Below are positions 8,289 to 16,256 of a DNA stretch of 64,000 nucleotides, piece by piece. Each line of letters opens with the position of its first letter. Within the stretch, counting starts at the first letter, position 1. Source of the stretch: Streptomyces aurantiogriseus (lineage in GTDB: Bacteria; Actinomycetota; Actinomycetes; Streptomycetales; Streptomycetaceae); the NCBI RefSeq assembly GCF_014649375.1, contig NZ_BMSX01000008.1, positions 124,001-188,000 on the forward strand, given 5' to 3'. Under the pieces are notes generated by a model. The model searched no databases. It saw nothing but the letters and a program-made list of their open reading frames with translations, and was not told where the DNA came from. Position numbers and translations under genes: made by a program.

Positions 8289-8360
8289 GTGGTTGTGGCG
8301 GGTCAGCGTCTGCCTGGCTCGTGTTGTTGCCGGCTGCGGGTTCGTCGTGGCTGGTCGCGC

Positions 8361-8393
8361 AGTTCCCCGCGCCCTTGAGGGCGTCGGGGAACT
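8361..8393. terminator. hairpin between glyS and the convergent phosphodiesterase gene
   Basis: AGTTCCCCG and CGGGGAACT pair around a GC-rich middle. This is the widespread Streptomyces intergenic hairpin of the AGTTCCCCGCGCCCCT type, one of whose arms is partly degenerate here. Confidence 0.6.
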
Positions 8394-8400
8394 CGGCGTT

Positions 8401-9507
8401 TTACAGGTCCAGGTCCGCGTACAGCGCCGCGTGGTCCGACGCCTGTGTCGCCTTCGAGGTCACCGTCGGGAACGACTTGAAGGTCCGGGGGGCCCAGATG
8501 CCCCGTCGCTCCACCTCGACGTGTTCGACGCGGTCCCACAGCGTCGGCGAGAACATGAGGTAGTCGAGCTTGTCGTCGTCGCCCGTGCCGGGGCCGTGGG
8601 TGCCGGGGTCGCCCGTGTAGCTCGGGTGGGTCATCGCTTCCTCGAGGCCGGCGTCGAGCAGGGTCCTGACCGGCGGGCTGTCCAGGAAGTCGTTGAGGTC
8701 GCCGGCGACGATGACGTGGTCCGACCGCTGGAGAGCGGCCTGGTAGATCTCCCGGACGCGCTCGGCCTGGCGTACGCGCAGTCCTTCGCCGCCGCCCCGC
8801 TTGCTCTTGAAGTGGTTGCCCAGGATCCACAGGGGCGTGCCGTTGATGGCTGTCTCGAACTCGGGGCAGTCCCTGCTGAAGAGCCGCCGGCCGCCCTGCC
8901 CGGGGTCGAAGACGTGCGACCGCACCGAGGTGATCGGGTGGCGGCTGAGGATCCCCACGTCGATGCCGCGGGGGTCGTTGCCGTCGATCAGCAGGTTGAA
9001 GGCGTACGGCTGGTGGCCCAGTGTCTCGCCGAGGACGTTGTCGTTGAAGCGCTCCAGGGTGAGGCGGTCCTCGGCCTCCACCATGAGCAGGACGTCGGCG
9101 TTGACCTCGGCGACCACGCGGGCGGTGTTCTGCACGGCCGTCCAGCTGAGGTCGCCGCGGACGAACTCGGCCCAGCCGGGCCAGTCGCCGCGGCCGTCGG
9201 CCACGATCGTGATGGTGGGGTTCGCCACGGGCCCGCTCGCCGTGAAGAGCTTGGCGCCCGACCCTTTGAGCTCGTTGATGAAGAACGGCCGGGGGCTGTC
9301 CTTCTCCCCGTTGTGGACCTGGTGGTCCTTGATGATCTCGGCGATCCGCTGCTTGTCCGCCGGCTCGTAGGTGTCCTTCTCGAGGAGGGAGGCCAGCTCG
9401 TTGAAGTCGCTGAGGATCTTGTCCCGCTTGGCGTCGTCCTCGAGGGCGAAGGCCTTGGGGCGGCGGAAGAGGTTCTCCGCGTTGAAGGTGCCGATACGGA
9501 TGGTCAT
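8401..9507 (-). CDS. endonuclease/exonuclease/phosphatase family protein
   Basis: Mg-dependent phosphodiesterase of the DNase I/EEP superfamily, 368 residues. Ordered motifs: TFNAENLF near the N-terminus, MVEAED (metal-binding Glu), GILSRHP, ILGNHFKSK (catalytic His), AGDLNDFLDSPP (Asp and Asn), LDYLMFSPTLW and a terminal SDHAAL (general-base His). The start ATG at 9507 follows GGGAGGCG; the long basic N-terminus seen further upstream is probably not translated. There is no signal peptide from this start, so it looks cytosolic. Substrate (DNA, RNA, phospholipid or nucleotide) cannot be read from the sequence. Confidence 0.88.
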   Translation of the reverse strand: MTIRIGTFNAENLFRRPKAFALEDDAKRDKILSDFNELASLLEKDTYEPADKQRIAEIIKDHQVHNGEKDSPRPFFINELKGSGAKLFTASGPVANPTITIVADGRGDWPGWAEFVRGDLSWTAVQNTARVVAEVNADVLLMVEAEDRLTLERFNDNVLGETLGHQPYAFNLLIDGNDPRGIDVGILSRHPITSVRSHVFDPGQGGRRLFSRDCPEFETAINGTPLWILGNHFKSKRGGGEGLRVRQAERVREIYQAALQRSDHVIVAGDLNDFLDSPPVRTLLDAGLEEAMTHPSYTGDPGTHGPGTGDDDKLDYLMFSPTLWDRVEHVEVERRGIWAPRTFKSFPTVTSKATQASDHAALYADLDL

Positions 9508-9619
9508 GACGCGCCTCCCACGGCGGCGCAGACGGCCGCGGGGCCGGCGGCAGGCGCCGCCGAGGTGACTGCACGCCGACATCTCTCATTGTCCTCGGGG
9601 TCATCGCCCCGTCGACCGG

Positions 9620-9720
9620 ACGGATGACAGCCGGCAGATGACGGACAACAGATGGCGCATAACAGATGACAGCTTACGGATGACGGATGACAGATATTGA
9701 AATCTGTCATCCGTCATGTC
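9620..9720. repeat. GATGACGG/CAGATGAC short repeats with a 38-bp palindrome
   Basis: Between the divergent phosphodiesterase and reductase genes, the words GGATGAC and CAGATGAC recur five or six times from 9622 on. They end in a perfect inverted repeat: ATGACGGATGACAGAT (9680-9695) and ATCTGTCATCCGTCAT (9702-9717), 16-bp arms with spacer ATTGAA. This is a very strong operator candidate, most simply for the TetR-type regulator one gene downstream. Confidence 0.8.
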
Positions 9721-9731
9721 ATGGTGGAGGC

Positions 9732-10745
9732 ATGACGACGACACGAACCCGTTCCCTCGGAACCACCGGCCCCCAGGTCTCCGCCCTCGGCCTCGGCTGC
9801 ATGGGTATGTCCGCGCTGTACGGCGCCGCGGACCGGGCCGAGTCCATCGCCACCCTCCACGCCGCCCTGGAGGCCGGCGTGACCCTGCTGGACACCGGCG
9901 ACTTCTACGGCATGGGCCACAATGAGCTGCTGATCGGCGAGGCCCTGCGCACCGCCCCCGCGGCCCATCGCGAACAGGCCCTGGTCAGCGTGAAGTTCGG
10001 CGCTCTGCGCGCACCGGACGGCACCTGGAGCGGCTACGACGGCCGGCCCGCCGCCGTGAAGAACTTCGCCGCCTACTCCCTCCAGCGCCTGGGCACCGAC
10101 CACATCGACGTGTACCGCATCGCCCGCCTCGACTCGGACGTCCCGATCGAGGAGACGGTCGGCGCCATCGCCGAACTGGTCGAGCAGGGATACGTCCGGC
10201 ACATCGGCCTCAGCGAGGTCGGCGCCGAGACGATCCGCAGGGCCGCCGCGACCGCGCCGATCGCGGACCTGCAGATCGAGTACTCGCTGATCTCCCGCGG
10301 CATCGAGGAGCAGATCCTGCCGACGACGCGTGAACTGGGCATCGGCATCACGGCGTACGGCGTCCTCTCCCGCGGTCTCATCTCAGGTCACTTCACCCGT
10401 GACCGGCAACTCGCCGCGAACGACTTCCGCGCGCACTCGCCCCGCTTCCAGGGCGAGAACCTCCGGCGCAACCTGGATCTCGTCGAGGCGCTGCGCAAGG
10501 TCGCCGAGCAGAAGGGCGTCACGGTCGCGCAGGCCGCGATCGCCTGGGTGCTCTCGCAGGGCGAGGACATCGTGCCGCTGATCGGCGCCCGCACCCGGGA
10601 GCGGCTGACGGAGTCGCTCGGCGCGCTGGACGTCACGCTGGACGCGTCCGACCTCGCCGCGATCGAGGACGCCGTACCGGCGGACGCGGCGGCGGGTGAG
10701 CGCTACGCGGCCGCGCAGATGGCACACCTGGACAGCGAACGCTGA
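9732..10745 (+). CDS. aldo/keto reductase
   Basis: NADPH-type aldo/keto reductase, 337 residues, TIM barrel beginning RSLGTTGPQVSALGLGCMGM. Asp54 and Tyr59 (DTGDFYG) and Lys88 (SVKFG) of the catalytic tetrad are present. The usual histidine of the LHR motif is alanine 131 (YRIARLD). That substitution is unusual for the superfamily, though I believe one bacterial subfamily shares it, so activity should not be assumed to be standard. Start: ATG at 9732 behind GGTGGAGG, unusually tight spacing; 9687 is possible in frame but lies inside the palindrome. The TetR gene follows after 26 bp. Confidence 0.88.
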   Translation: MTTTRTRSLGTTGPQVSALGLGCMGMSALYGAADRAESIATLHAALEAGVTLLDTGDFYGMGHNELLIGEALRTAPAAHREQALVSVKFGALRAPDGTWSGYDGRPAAVKNFAAYSLQRLGTDHIDVYRIARLDSDVPIEETVGAIAELVEQGYVRHIGLSEVGAETIRRAAATAPIADLQIEYSLISRGIEEQILPTTRELGIGITAYGVLSRGLISGHFTRDRQLAANDFRAHSPRFQGENLRRNLDLVEALRKVAEQKGVTVAQAAIAWVLSQGEDIVPLIGARTRERLTESLGALDVTLDASDLAAIEDAVPADAAAGERYAAAQMAHLDSER

Positions 10746-10758
10746 TCGCGGCGCCGGG

Positions 10759-10771
10759 TACCGTCTCTCCC
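10759..10771 (+). promoter_or_regulatory. leaderless -10 for the TetR gene
   Basis: TACCGT at 10759-10764, then seven bases to the ATG at 10772, in the short gap after the reductase stop. It suggests that the regulator has its own leaderless transcript besides read-through. Confidence 0.5.
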
Positions 10772-11365
10772 ATGGCACCGACCAGCGAGATCCTGACCAC
10801 CGAGCGCATCCTCGAGGCGACCGAGGAGGTGCTGCGCCGCCACGGCCCCGCCAAGGCCACCGTGGTGGACGTGGCCCGCGCGCTCGGTGTCAGTCATGGC
10901 ACCGTCTACCGGCACTTCCGTACGAAGGCGGCGCTGCGCGAGGCGGTGACCAAGCGCTGGCTGGACCGGACGACCGACGCGTTGTCCGGCATCGCCGCCG
11001 AGGACCGTGCCCCGGAGACCCGGCTGCGTGACTGGCTCGCCGCCCTGTTCGCCGCCAAGCGCCGCAAGTCGGGCGACGATCCCGAGCTGTTCGCCACGTA
11101 CAAGGTCCTGACCGGTGAGAACGTCACCGCGGTCGGCCAGCACATCACCGAGCTGGTCGACCAGCTCACCGTGATCATCCAGGCGGGCGTCGACACCGGC
11201 GTCTTCACCGCCCCCGACCCCCGCGCCAGAGCCCGAGCCGTCTTCCACGCCACGGGCCGCTTCCACGACCCCGCTTACGCCCAGGAGTGGGAACGGCCGG
11301 ACATCGAGACCGAGTTCGACGAGGTACTGGACCTGGTGCTCAGGGGCCTGCGGGCATCGGCCTAG
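10772..11365 (+). CDS. TetR-family transcriptional regulator
   Basis: TetR-type one-component regulator, 197 residues. The N-terminal helix-turn-helix is clear: ILEATEEVLRRHGPAKATVV then ARALGVSHGTVYRHFRTKAAL, residues about 12-60. The C-terminal ligand pocket is helical and unidentified. It lies directly behind the aldo/keto reductase. The palindrome at 9680-9717 is the obvious candidate operator; ligand likely related to the carbonyl substrate of the reductase (inference). Confidence 0.92.
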   Translation: MAPTSEILTTERILEATEEVLRRHGPAKATVVDVARALGVSHGTVYRHFRTKAALREAVTKRWLDRTTDALSGIAAEDRAPETRLRDWLAALFAAKRRKSGDDPELFATYKVLTGENVTAVGQHITELVDQLTVIIQAGVDTGVFTAPDPRARARAVFHATGRFHDPAYAQEWERPDIETEFDEVLDLVLRGLRASA

Positions 11366-11411
11366 GCCGGTCCGGGGAGCATGCCGCGGACGCGGAGTCC
11401 GGCACGCCCCT

Positions 11412-11522
11412 CAGCGGCGCTGTGGCTGAGCCCCTCAGCGGCGTTGTCGCCGAGCCATTCAGCGGCGTTGTCGCCGGGCCCCCAGCGGCGCTGTCGCCGA
11501 GCCCTTTGCGGCGTTGTCGCCG
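11412..11522. repeat. five ~24-bp direct repeats after the TetR gene
   Basis: CAGCGGCGTTGTCGCCGAGCC-type units begin at about 11412, 11436, 11460, 11483 and 11508, differing at a few positions. No gene covers them. They lie between the TetR stop and the end of the small minus-strand gene, so they may be a repeat-type terminator region; no protein-level meaning is seen. Confidence 0.75.
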
Positions 11523-11629
11523 GTTGGCCCCGCGCCCGCCTCGCTCGGACGAGGGCCTCCCGCCCCCGCCCGCCGGGGCTGGTGTGGCCGCCGTCACCTT
11601 CCCGCGACCTCATCCGCCGGAGGCCCCGC

Positions 11630-11848
11630 TCACTGGGGCGAACGCCCCTCCGCCGGGTCCACCGTCGCCTGGTGCGCCTCCGCGAGGTGTTCCTCCGCCT
11701 TCAGCCAGGGCAGGAACTGCGCCGCCTTGCGCCACCCGCAGGTGTCGCATCGGATCGTCCGCTGAACGCCCGTCCGCCGGACCCGGACCACATGCTCCCG
11801 TCCGTGCTGGTCCCAGCGGCTCACCTTGCTCGTCGTCGACTGCAGCAT
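11630..11848 (-). CDS. small C2H2-type zinc-binding protein
   Basis: A 72-residue basic protein beginning MLQSTTSKVSRWDQHGREHV. Cys34 and Cys37 (CDTCGW) with His54 and His59 (HLAEAH) form a plausible single zinc finger, with a conserved-looking basic stretch before it (RVRRTGVQRTIR). Function unknown; nucleic-acid binding is a reasonable guess. The ATG at 11848 is preceded by GGAGGC at the right distance, which argues for this start against much longer in-frame extensions. Confidence 0.7.
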   Translation of the reverse strand: MLQSTTSKVSRWDQHGREHVVRVRRTGVQRTIRCDTCGWRKAAQFLPWLKAEEHLAEAHQATVDPAEGRSPQ

Positions 11849-12381
11849 GACGCCTCCAGCGTCCACCGTCGAAGGGGACGGACCCGGGAGCGGGCCCGTC
11901 CGTTCACGCAGCAAGGAGTGTGCAGGAAGTCCAACATCAACGGGGGATGCGCCGCACGGAGTTGACCAAGCCGTGCCCTGGCTCAGCCGATCCTCCGCGG
12001 CAGCCGCAGGCTCAGCAGCCCGGTCAGGGCGATCCCGGCTAGTTGGACCGGCCAGGAGTCGAGGGAGCGGCTGGAGAAGCTGCACGCGAGCGCCGTGGAA
12101 CGGGCGGCCGCCTGGCCGGTGGGTGCAAGGGCCCCTCAACTCGCCTCGGTCGAGAGGCCTTTGGCCTGTGTTGCGGCGCTTCGGGCTGTGCTACCGTCGC
12201 CAACGAGTCTGGTGTCAGACGGACTCGACCGATTCCTCTGCTAACTGCTGCTGACTGCGCCCACGGGGCGCGGGGGTGGGACGGGGGAGTGCACACGGTG
12301 TGCACGTCATCTGCCTGCGCAGGTGGCCGGTGGTCGAGGCTGTCGCCCGCTCGCCGGTCACCCTCGGAAGAAGGAGCATCG
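11849..12381. other. 533-bp gap with a possible membrane-protein tail and palindromes
   Basis: No complete gene is seen. On the minus strand, 12075-11983 encodes WPVQLAGIALTGLLSLRLP and then RRIG and a stop. It looks like the last membrane helix of a lost integral membrane protein. Upstream of the small gene at 12382, GTGCACACGGTGTGCAC (12289-12305) is a perfect 17-bp palindrome, followed by CCTGCGCAGG; either could be an operator. Confidence 0.4.
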
Positions 12382-12624
12382 GTGAGCGCCAATCAGAAGA
12401 GGCTCATCGCGTTCGCGTTCTGCGTCCTGACCTCGCTCGTCCTGGGTTTCGTCTCGGGACTGACGGCGGCCGTCCTCGGCGCGTCCCCGCTCGAGTCCGT
12501 CTCCGCCGGAGGGGGTGCGACGGTGGCGCTGACCGGTATCGGGGTGGCCGCCCTCGCCCTCTTCGACTTCGGCGACGACGGCCGCTCGGCACCCGGAGAG
12601 CGGAGTGTGCCGGTCAGGCGCTGA
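12382..12624 (+). CDS. small integral membrane protein
   Basis: An 80-residue protein with two predicted membrane helices, RLIAFAFCVLTSLVLGFVSG and an alanine/valine-rich helix ending GIGVAALALFDF, then a short charged tail. It starts with GTG at 12382 behind AAGGAG. Family not recognised. Its 3' end overlaps the 3' end of the convergent MFS gene by 11 bp. Confidence 0.65.
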   Translation: MSANQKRLIAFAFCVLTSLVLGFVSGLTAAVLGASPLESVSAGGGATVALTGIGVAALALFDFGDDGRSAPGERSVPVRR

Positions 12625-14059
12625 CGCCCGCCGCCTCCCGGACGTCCTTCGCCTCCAGCCGCTCCGCGGTCCGCTCGGCCGTCCGCCGCGCCCACGGCCC
12701 GGTGGTCACGGCGCCCAGGACGAGGACCGCCAGGCCGCAGCCGGTGAGGATCCACCAGCCGGGCACGGCGGCGGAGACGAAGGTCTCCCGGTACGACGAG
12801 GCGCTCACGCCCGCCGCCAGGACCGCCCCGATCACCGCGACACCCAGGGTCTGGCCGAGCTGGCGGCTGGTGGAGGCGACGGCCGCCGCGACCCCGGCCT
12901 GGCTCCGGGGCATGCCGGACACCGCCGTGTTCGTGATGGGCGCGTTGACGAAACCGAAGCCCAGCCCGAACAGCAGGTATCCGAGGAACAGCGTGAGGTT
13001 GGAGGTCTCCGCCTGGAAGACCGCGAACAGCGCCCCGCTCGCCGTCATCGCCACGCCCGCGACGACCAGCGGCAGCCGCGGCCCCCGGCTCCCCACGAGC
13101 CGCCCGGACAGCGGGGCGCACAGGAAGGTCGGTACGGCCATCGGGAGCATCCACAGGCCGGCGTGGAGGGCGTCCAGGCCGCGGACGTTCTGCAGGTACA
13201 GCGTGGACAGGAACAGGAAGCCGCCGAGCGCGGCGAACGCGCTGATCGCGATCACGGTGGCCCCGCTGAACGGCGCCGACCGGAAGAACCGCAGGTCGAT
13301 GAGGGGTTCGTCCCGGCGCGGCTCGTACCACAGCAGGCCGAGCAGCGCGGCCAGCGCGACCGCCGCGAAGGGCCCGCTGACCGCGAGGCCGGCCTCCGGC
13401 GCCTCGATGATCGCGTACGTCAGGGAGCCGAAGAGGGCGATGACCAGCAGTTGGCCGACCGGGTCGGGGCGGCGGGCCTTGGGCGCGCGGGACTCGGGGA
13501 CGTAGCGCAGGGTCAGCAGGAGGGCGGCGAGGCCGACCGGCAGGTTGATCCAGAAGATCGCGCGCCAGCCGACCGACTCCACCAGCAGACCGCCCACCAG
13601 CGGGCCCGCGGCCATCGAGATGCCGACGACGGCGCCCCAGACACCGATCGCGCGGGCGCGCTCGCGCGGGTCGGTGAAGGTGTTGGTGATGATCGACATG
13701 GCGACGGGGTTGAGCATGGAGCCGCCGACCGCCTGGACCATCCGGGCCACGATCAGCAGGTCGAGGTTCGGTGCGAGGGAGCACAGCAGGGAGCCGAGCG
13801 AGAACACGACCAGGCCCGCCATGAAGACCTTCCTGCGGCCGATCCGGTCGGCCGTGGAGCCGGCGAGCATCAGCAGCGCGGCCAGCACCAGCGTGTAGGC
13901 GTCGATCGTCCACTGCAGGCCGGCGGTGGTGGCGTGCAGGTCGCGGCCCATCGCGGGCAGGGCCACGTTGAGGACGGTGTTGTCGAGGCTCACGATCAGC
14001 AGACTCATGCAGCAGATCGCGAGGACGAGCAGACGTCGGTGCTGGCTGAGCTCGGGCAT
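12614..14059 (-). CDS. MFS drug exporter, DHA2 (14-TM) family
   Basis: Proton-driven multidrug or antibiotic efflux pump of the inner membrane, 481 residues with about 14 hydrophobic helices. Family motifs: LDNTVLNVALPAMGRDL at the end of helix 1 (motif D1), the motif A region SMLAGSTADRIGRRKVF-like after helix 2, the antiporter motif C around GPLVGGLL, and GWRAIFWINLPVG. The N-terminus MPELSQHRRLLVL has no signal. The neighbours do not reveal a substrate. The intergenic gap to dusB is only about 60 bp and must hold both promoters. Confidence 0.93.
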   Translation of the reverse strand: MPELSQHRRLLVLAICCMSLLIVSLDNTVLNVALPAMGRDLHATTAGLQWTIDAYTLVLAALLMLAGSTADRIGRRKVFMAGLVVFSLGSLLCSLAPNLDLLIVARMVQAVGGSMLNPVAMSIITNTFTDPRERARAIGVWGAVVGISMAAGPLVGGLLVESVGWRAIFWINLPVGLAALLLTLRYVPESRAPKARRPDPVGQLLVIALFGSLTYAIIEAPEAGLAVSGPFAAVALAALLGLLWYEPRRDEPLIDLRFFRSAPFSGATVIAISAFAALGGFLFLSTLYLQNVRGLDALHAGLWMLPMAVPTFLCAPLSGRLVGSRGPRLPLVVAGVAMTASGALFAVFQAETSNLTLFLGYLLFGLGFGFVNAPITNTAVSGMPRSQAGVAAAVASTSRQLGQTLGVAVIGAVLAAGVSASSYRETFVSAAVPGWWILTGCGLAVLVLGAVTTGPWARRTAERTAERLEAKDVREAAGVSA

Positions 14060-14111
14060 GCGTCAATAGTACGGCTAACTAATGAATCTCGCCGCACGCC
14101 GTCCCGTACGT

Positions 14112-14123
14112 GAGAATGGGTGG
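14112..14123 (+). promoter_or_regulatory. leaderless-type -10 for dusB
   Basis: GAGAAT (14112-14117) and six bases, GGGTGG, before the ATG at 14124. This is nearly the same 12-mer as that before recO. Confidence 0.5.
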
Positions 14124-15266
14124 ATGCCCACGACCGCCTCGCCCCTGCAGATCGGCCCGCACACCGTCCAGCCGCCCGTCGTCCTCGCCCCCATGGCCGG
14201 GATCACCAACGCGCCCTTCCGCACGCTGTGCAGGGAGTTCAGTGGTGGCAAGGGCCTGTTCGTGAGCGAGATGATCACGACCCGGGCGCTGGTCGAGCGC
14301 AACGAGAAGACCATGCAGCTGATCCACTTCGACGCGGCCGAGAAGCCGCGCTCGATCCAGCTGTACGGCGTCGACCCGGCCACCGTCGGCAAGGCCGTCC
14401 GCATGATCGCGGAGGAGGACCTCGCCGACCACATCGACCTGAACTTCGGCTGCCCGGTCCCGAAGGTGACGCGCAAGGGCGGCGGCTCCGCGCTCCCCTA
14501 CAAGCGGAACCTGCTGCGGGCGATCCTCCGGGAGGCCGTGAGCGGCGCGGGCGACCTTCCCGTCACCATGAAGATGCGCAAGGGCATCGACGACGACCAC
14601 ATCACCTACCTCGACGCCGGACGCATCGCCGTCGAGGAGGGCGTCACCGCGATCGCCCTGCACGGCCGCACGGCCGCCCAGCACTACGGCGGAACCGCCG
14701 ACTGGGACGCGATCGCCCGCCTGAAGGAGCACGTCCCCGAGATCCCCGTGCTCGGCAACGGCGACATCTGGTCCGCGGAGGACGCGCTGCGGATGGTGCG
14801 GCAGACCGGCTGCGACGGGGTCGTCGTCGGCCGCGGCTGCCTCGGCCGGCCGTGGCTGTTCGCGGACCTGGTGGCGGCTTTCGAAGGCCGTACGGAAGCC
14901 ATCGCCCGCCCGTCCCTGCGCGAGGTCGCCGACGTCATGGTCCGGCACGCCACCCTGCTCGGTGAGTGGATCGGCGACGAGTCGAAGGGCGTCGTCGACT
15001 TCCGCAAGCACGTCGCCTGGTATCTGAAGGGTTTCGCGGTCGGCTCCGAGATGCGCAAGCGGCTCGCGATCACGTCATCGCTGGAGGAACTCCGGTCCGG
15101 GCTGGACGAGCTGGACCTGGACCAGCCCTGGCCGGTCGGCGCCGACGGCCCCCGCGGGCGCACCTCCGGCAACAACCGCGTCGTCCTCCCCGACGGCTGG
15201 CTGAAGGACCCGTACGACTGCGTGGGCGTGAGCGAGGACGCGGAGCTGGACACCTCCGGCGGTTGA
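14124..15266 (+). CDS. dusB: tRNA-dihydrouridine synthase
   Basis: FMN- and NADPH-dependent enzyme that reduces uridines in the D-loop of tRNA; 380 residues. TIM barrel signatures: VVLAPMAGITNAPFRTL (FMN loop), LNFGCPVPKVTRKGGGSAL with the catalytic Cys, ITVKMR-like VTMKMRKGIDDDH, IALHGRTAAQHY and VVVGRGCLGRPW. A C-terminal helical tRNA-binding part follows. I set the start at 14124, MPTTASPLQIG, because the leaderless signal precedes it; an in-frame ATG at 14082 adds 14 unlikely residues. Confidence 0.95.
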   Translation: MPTTASPLQIGPHTVQPPVVLAPMAGITNAPFRTLCREFSGGKGLFVSEMITTRALVERNEKTMQLIHFDAAEKPRSIQLYGVDPATVGKAVRMIAEEDLADHIDLNFGCPVPKVTRKGGGSALPYKRNLLRAILREAVSGAGDLPVTMKMRKGIDDDHITYLDAGRIAVEEGVTAIALHGRTAAQHYGGTADWDAIARLKEHVPEIPVLGNGDIWSAEDALRMVRQTGCDGVVVGRGCLGRPWLFADLVAAFEGRTEAIARPSLREVADVMVRHATLLGEWIGDESKGVVDFRKHVAWYLKGFAVGSEMRKRLAITSSLEELRSGLDELDLDQPWPVGADGPRGRTSGNNRVVLPDGWLKDPYDCVGVSEDAELDTSGG

Positions 15267-15289
15267 GCCGAAGTGCTTTGCCCACCCAC

Positions 15290-15900
15290 CCACCCGACTC
15301 GCTCGGCCAGGAGGCGACCGTCCCTGGGGCTCCGCCCCAGACCCTGGCGGGGGCTTTGCCCCCTGTGCCCCCGGGGCTTCAGCCCTGGACCCCGGTGACG
15401 GCTTTGCCTCTTGCGCCCGCCCGACTCGGTTGGCCAGGAGGCGACCGTCCCTGGGGCTCCGCCCCAGACCGCGGCGGGGGCTTCGCCCCCTGTGCCCCCG
15501 GGGGCTCCGCCCCAGACCCCGGTGAGGGCTTTGCCTCTTGCGCCCGCCCGACTCGGTTGGCCAGGAGGCGACCGTCCCTGGGGCTCCGCCCCAGACCCTG
15601 GCGCGGGCTTTGCCCCCTGTGCCCCCGGGGCTTCAGCCCTGGACCCCGGTGACGGCTTTGCCTCTTGCGCCCGCCCGACTCGGTTGGCCAGGAGGCGACC
15701 GTCCCTGGGGCTCCGCCCCAGACCCTGACGGGGGCTTTGCCCCCTGTGCCCCCGGGGCTTCAGCCCTGGACCCCGGTGACGGCTTTGCCTCTTGCGCCCG
15801 CCCGACTCGGTTGGCCAGGAGGCGACCGTCCCTGGGGCTCCGCCCCAGACCCTGGCGGGGGCTTCGCCCCCTGTGCCCCCCTAGGCTCCGCCCCAGACCC
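15290..15900. repeat. 127-bp tandem repeat, about five copies
   Basis: The landmark GACTCG recurs at 15296, 15423, 15550, 15677 and 15804, exactly 127 bp apart. Each unit carries GGGGCTCCGCCCC and GGGCTTTGCCCCCTG-type hairpins. Copies 2-5 are nearly identical, so the array is young or homogenised. It fills the space between convergent dusB and sulfatase genes and probably blocks read-through both ways. Open frames across it are artefacts of 127 not being a multiple of three. Confidence 0.92.
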
Positions 15901-16160
15901 TGGCGCGGGCTTTGCCCCCTGCGCCCCCTTGGGTTCCGCCCCAGACCGCGGCGGGGGCTTCGCCCCCTGTGTCCCCGGGGGCTCCGCCCCAGACCCCGGT
16001 GAGGGCTTTGCCCCCTGCGCCCCCCTGGGCTCCGCCCCGGATCCCGGCGAGGGCTCCGCCTCCTGCACCCCAGGAGGCCGGCCCCCCGCGCCGGTCACGG
16101 CATTTCAGCCCGTCCGGCGTTTGAGGACGAGGCCCGTTCAGGGCCGAAGCGGGGGCGGGG
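15880..16160. repeat. degenerate ~61-bp half-unit repeats
   Basis: After the 127-bp array, shorter units of about 61 bp (GGCTCCGCCCCAGACC, then GGGGCTTTGCCCCCTG) continue four or five times with increasing divergence, ending near 16075. A common Streptomyces tail (CGTCCGGCGTTTGAGGACGAG) follows at about 16112. Confidence 0.8.
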
Positions 16161-16256
16161 GGCGGTAGCCCCCAGTGGGGTTGAAGGGGCGTAGACCCTG
16201 GGGGATGGGACGGGTAGGGGCGGCGGGGGCGAGGTCGGCTGGTGCCGGGCCCGGGG

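Noticed and set aside
11630..12139. 169-aa version of the small zinc-finger protein
   Set aside because: The upstream extension is low-complexity and the ATG at 11848 has a good ribosome binding site.
15290..15900. CRISPR array
   Set aside because: The whole 127-bp unit repeats; there are no unique spacers and no cas genes.
15411..16168. Several overlapping PP/PG-rich frames in the 127-bp repeat array
   Set aside because: Each frame re-reads the same non-coding unit shifted by one base because 127 is not divisible by three; none has a family match.
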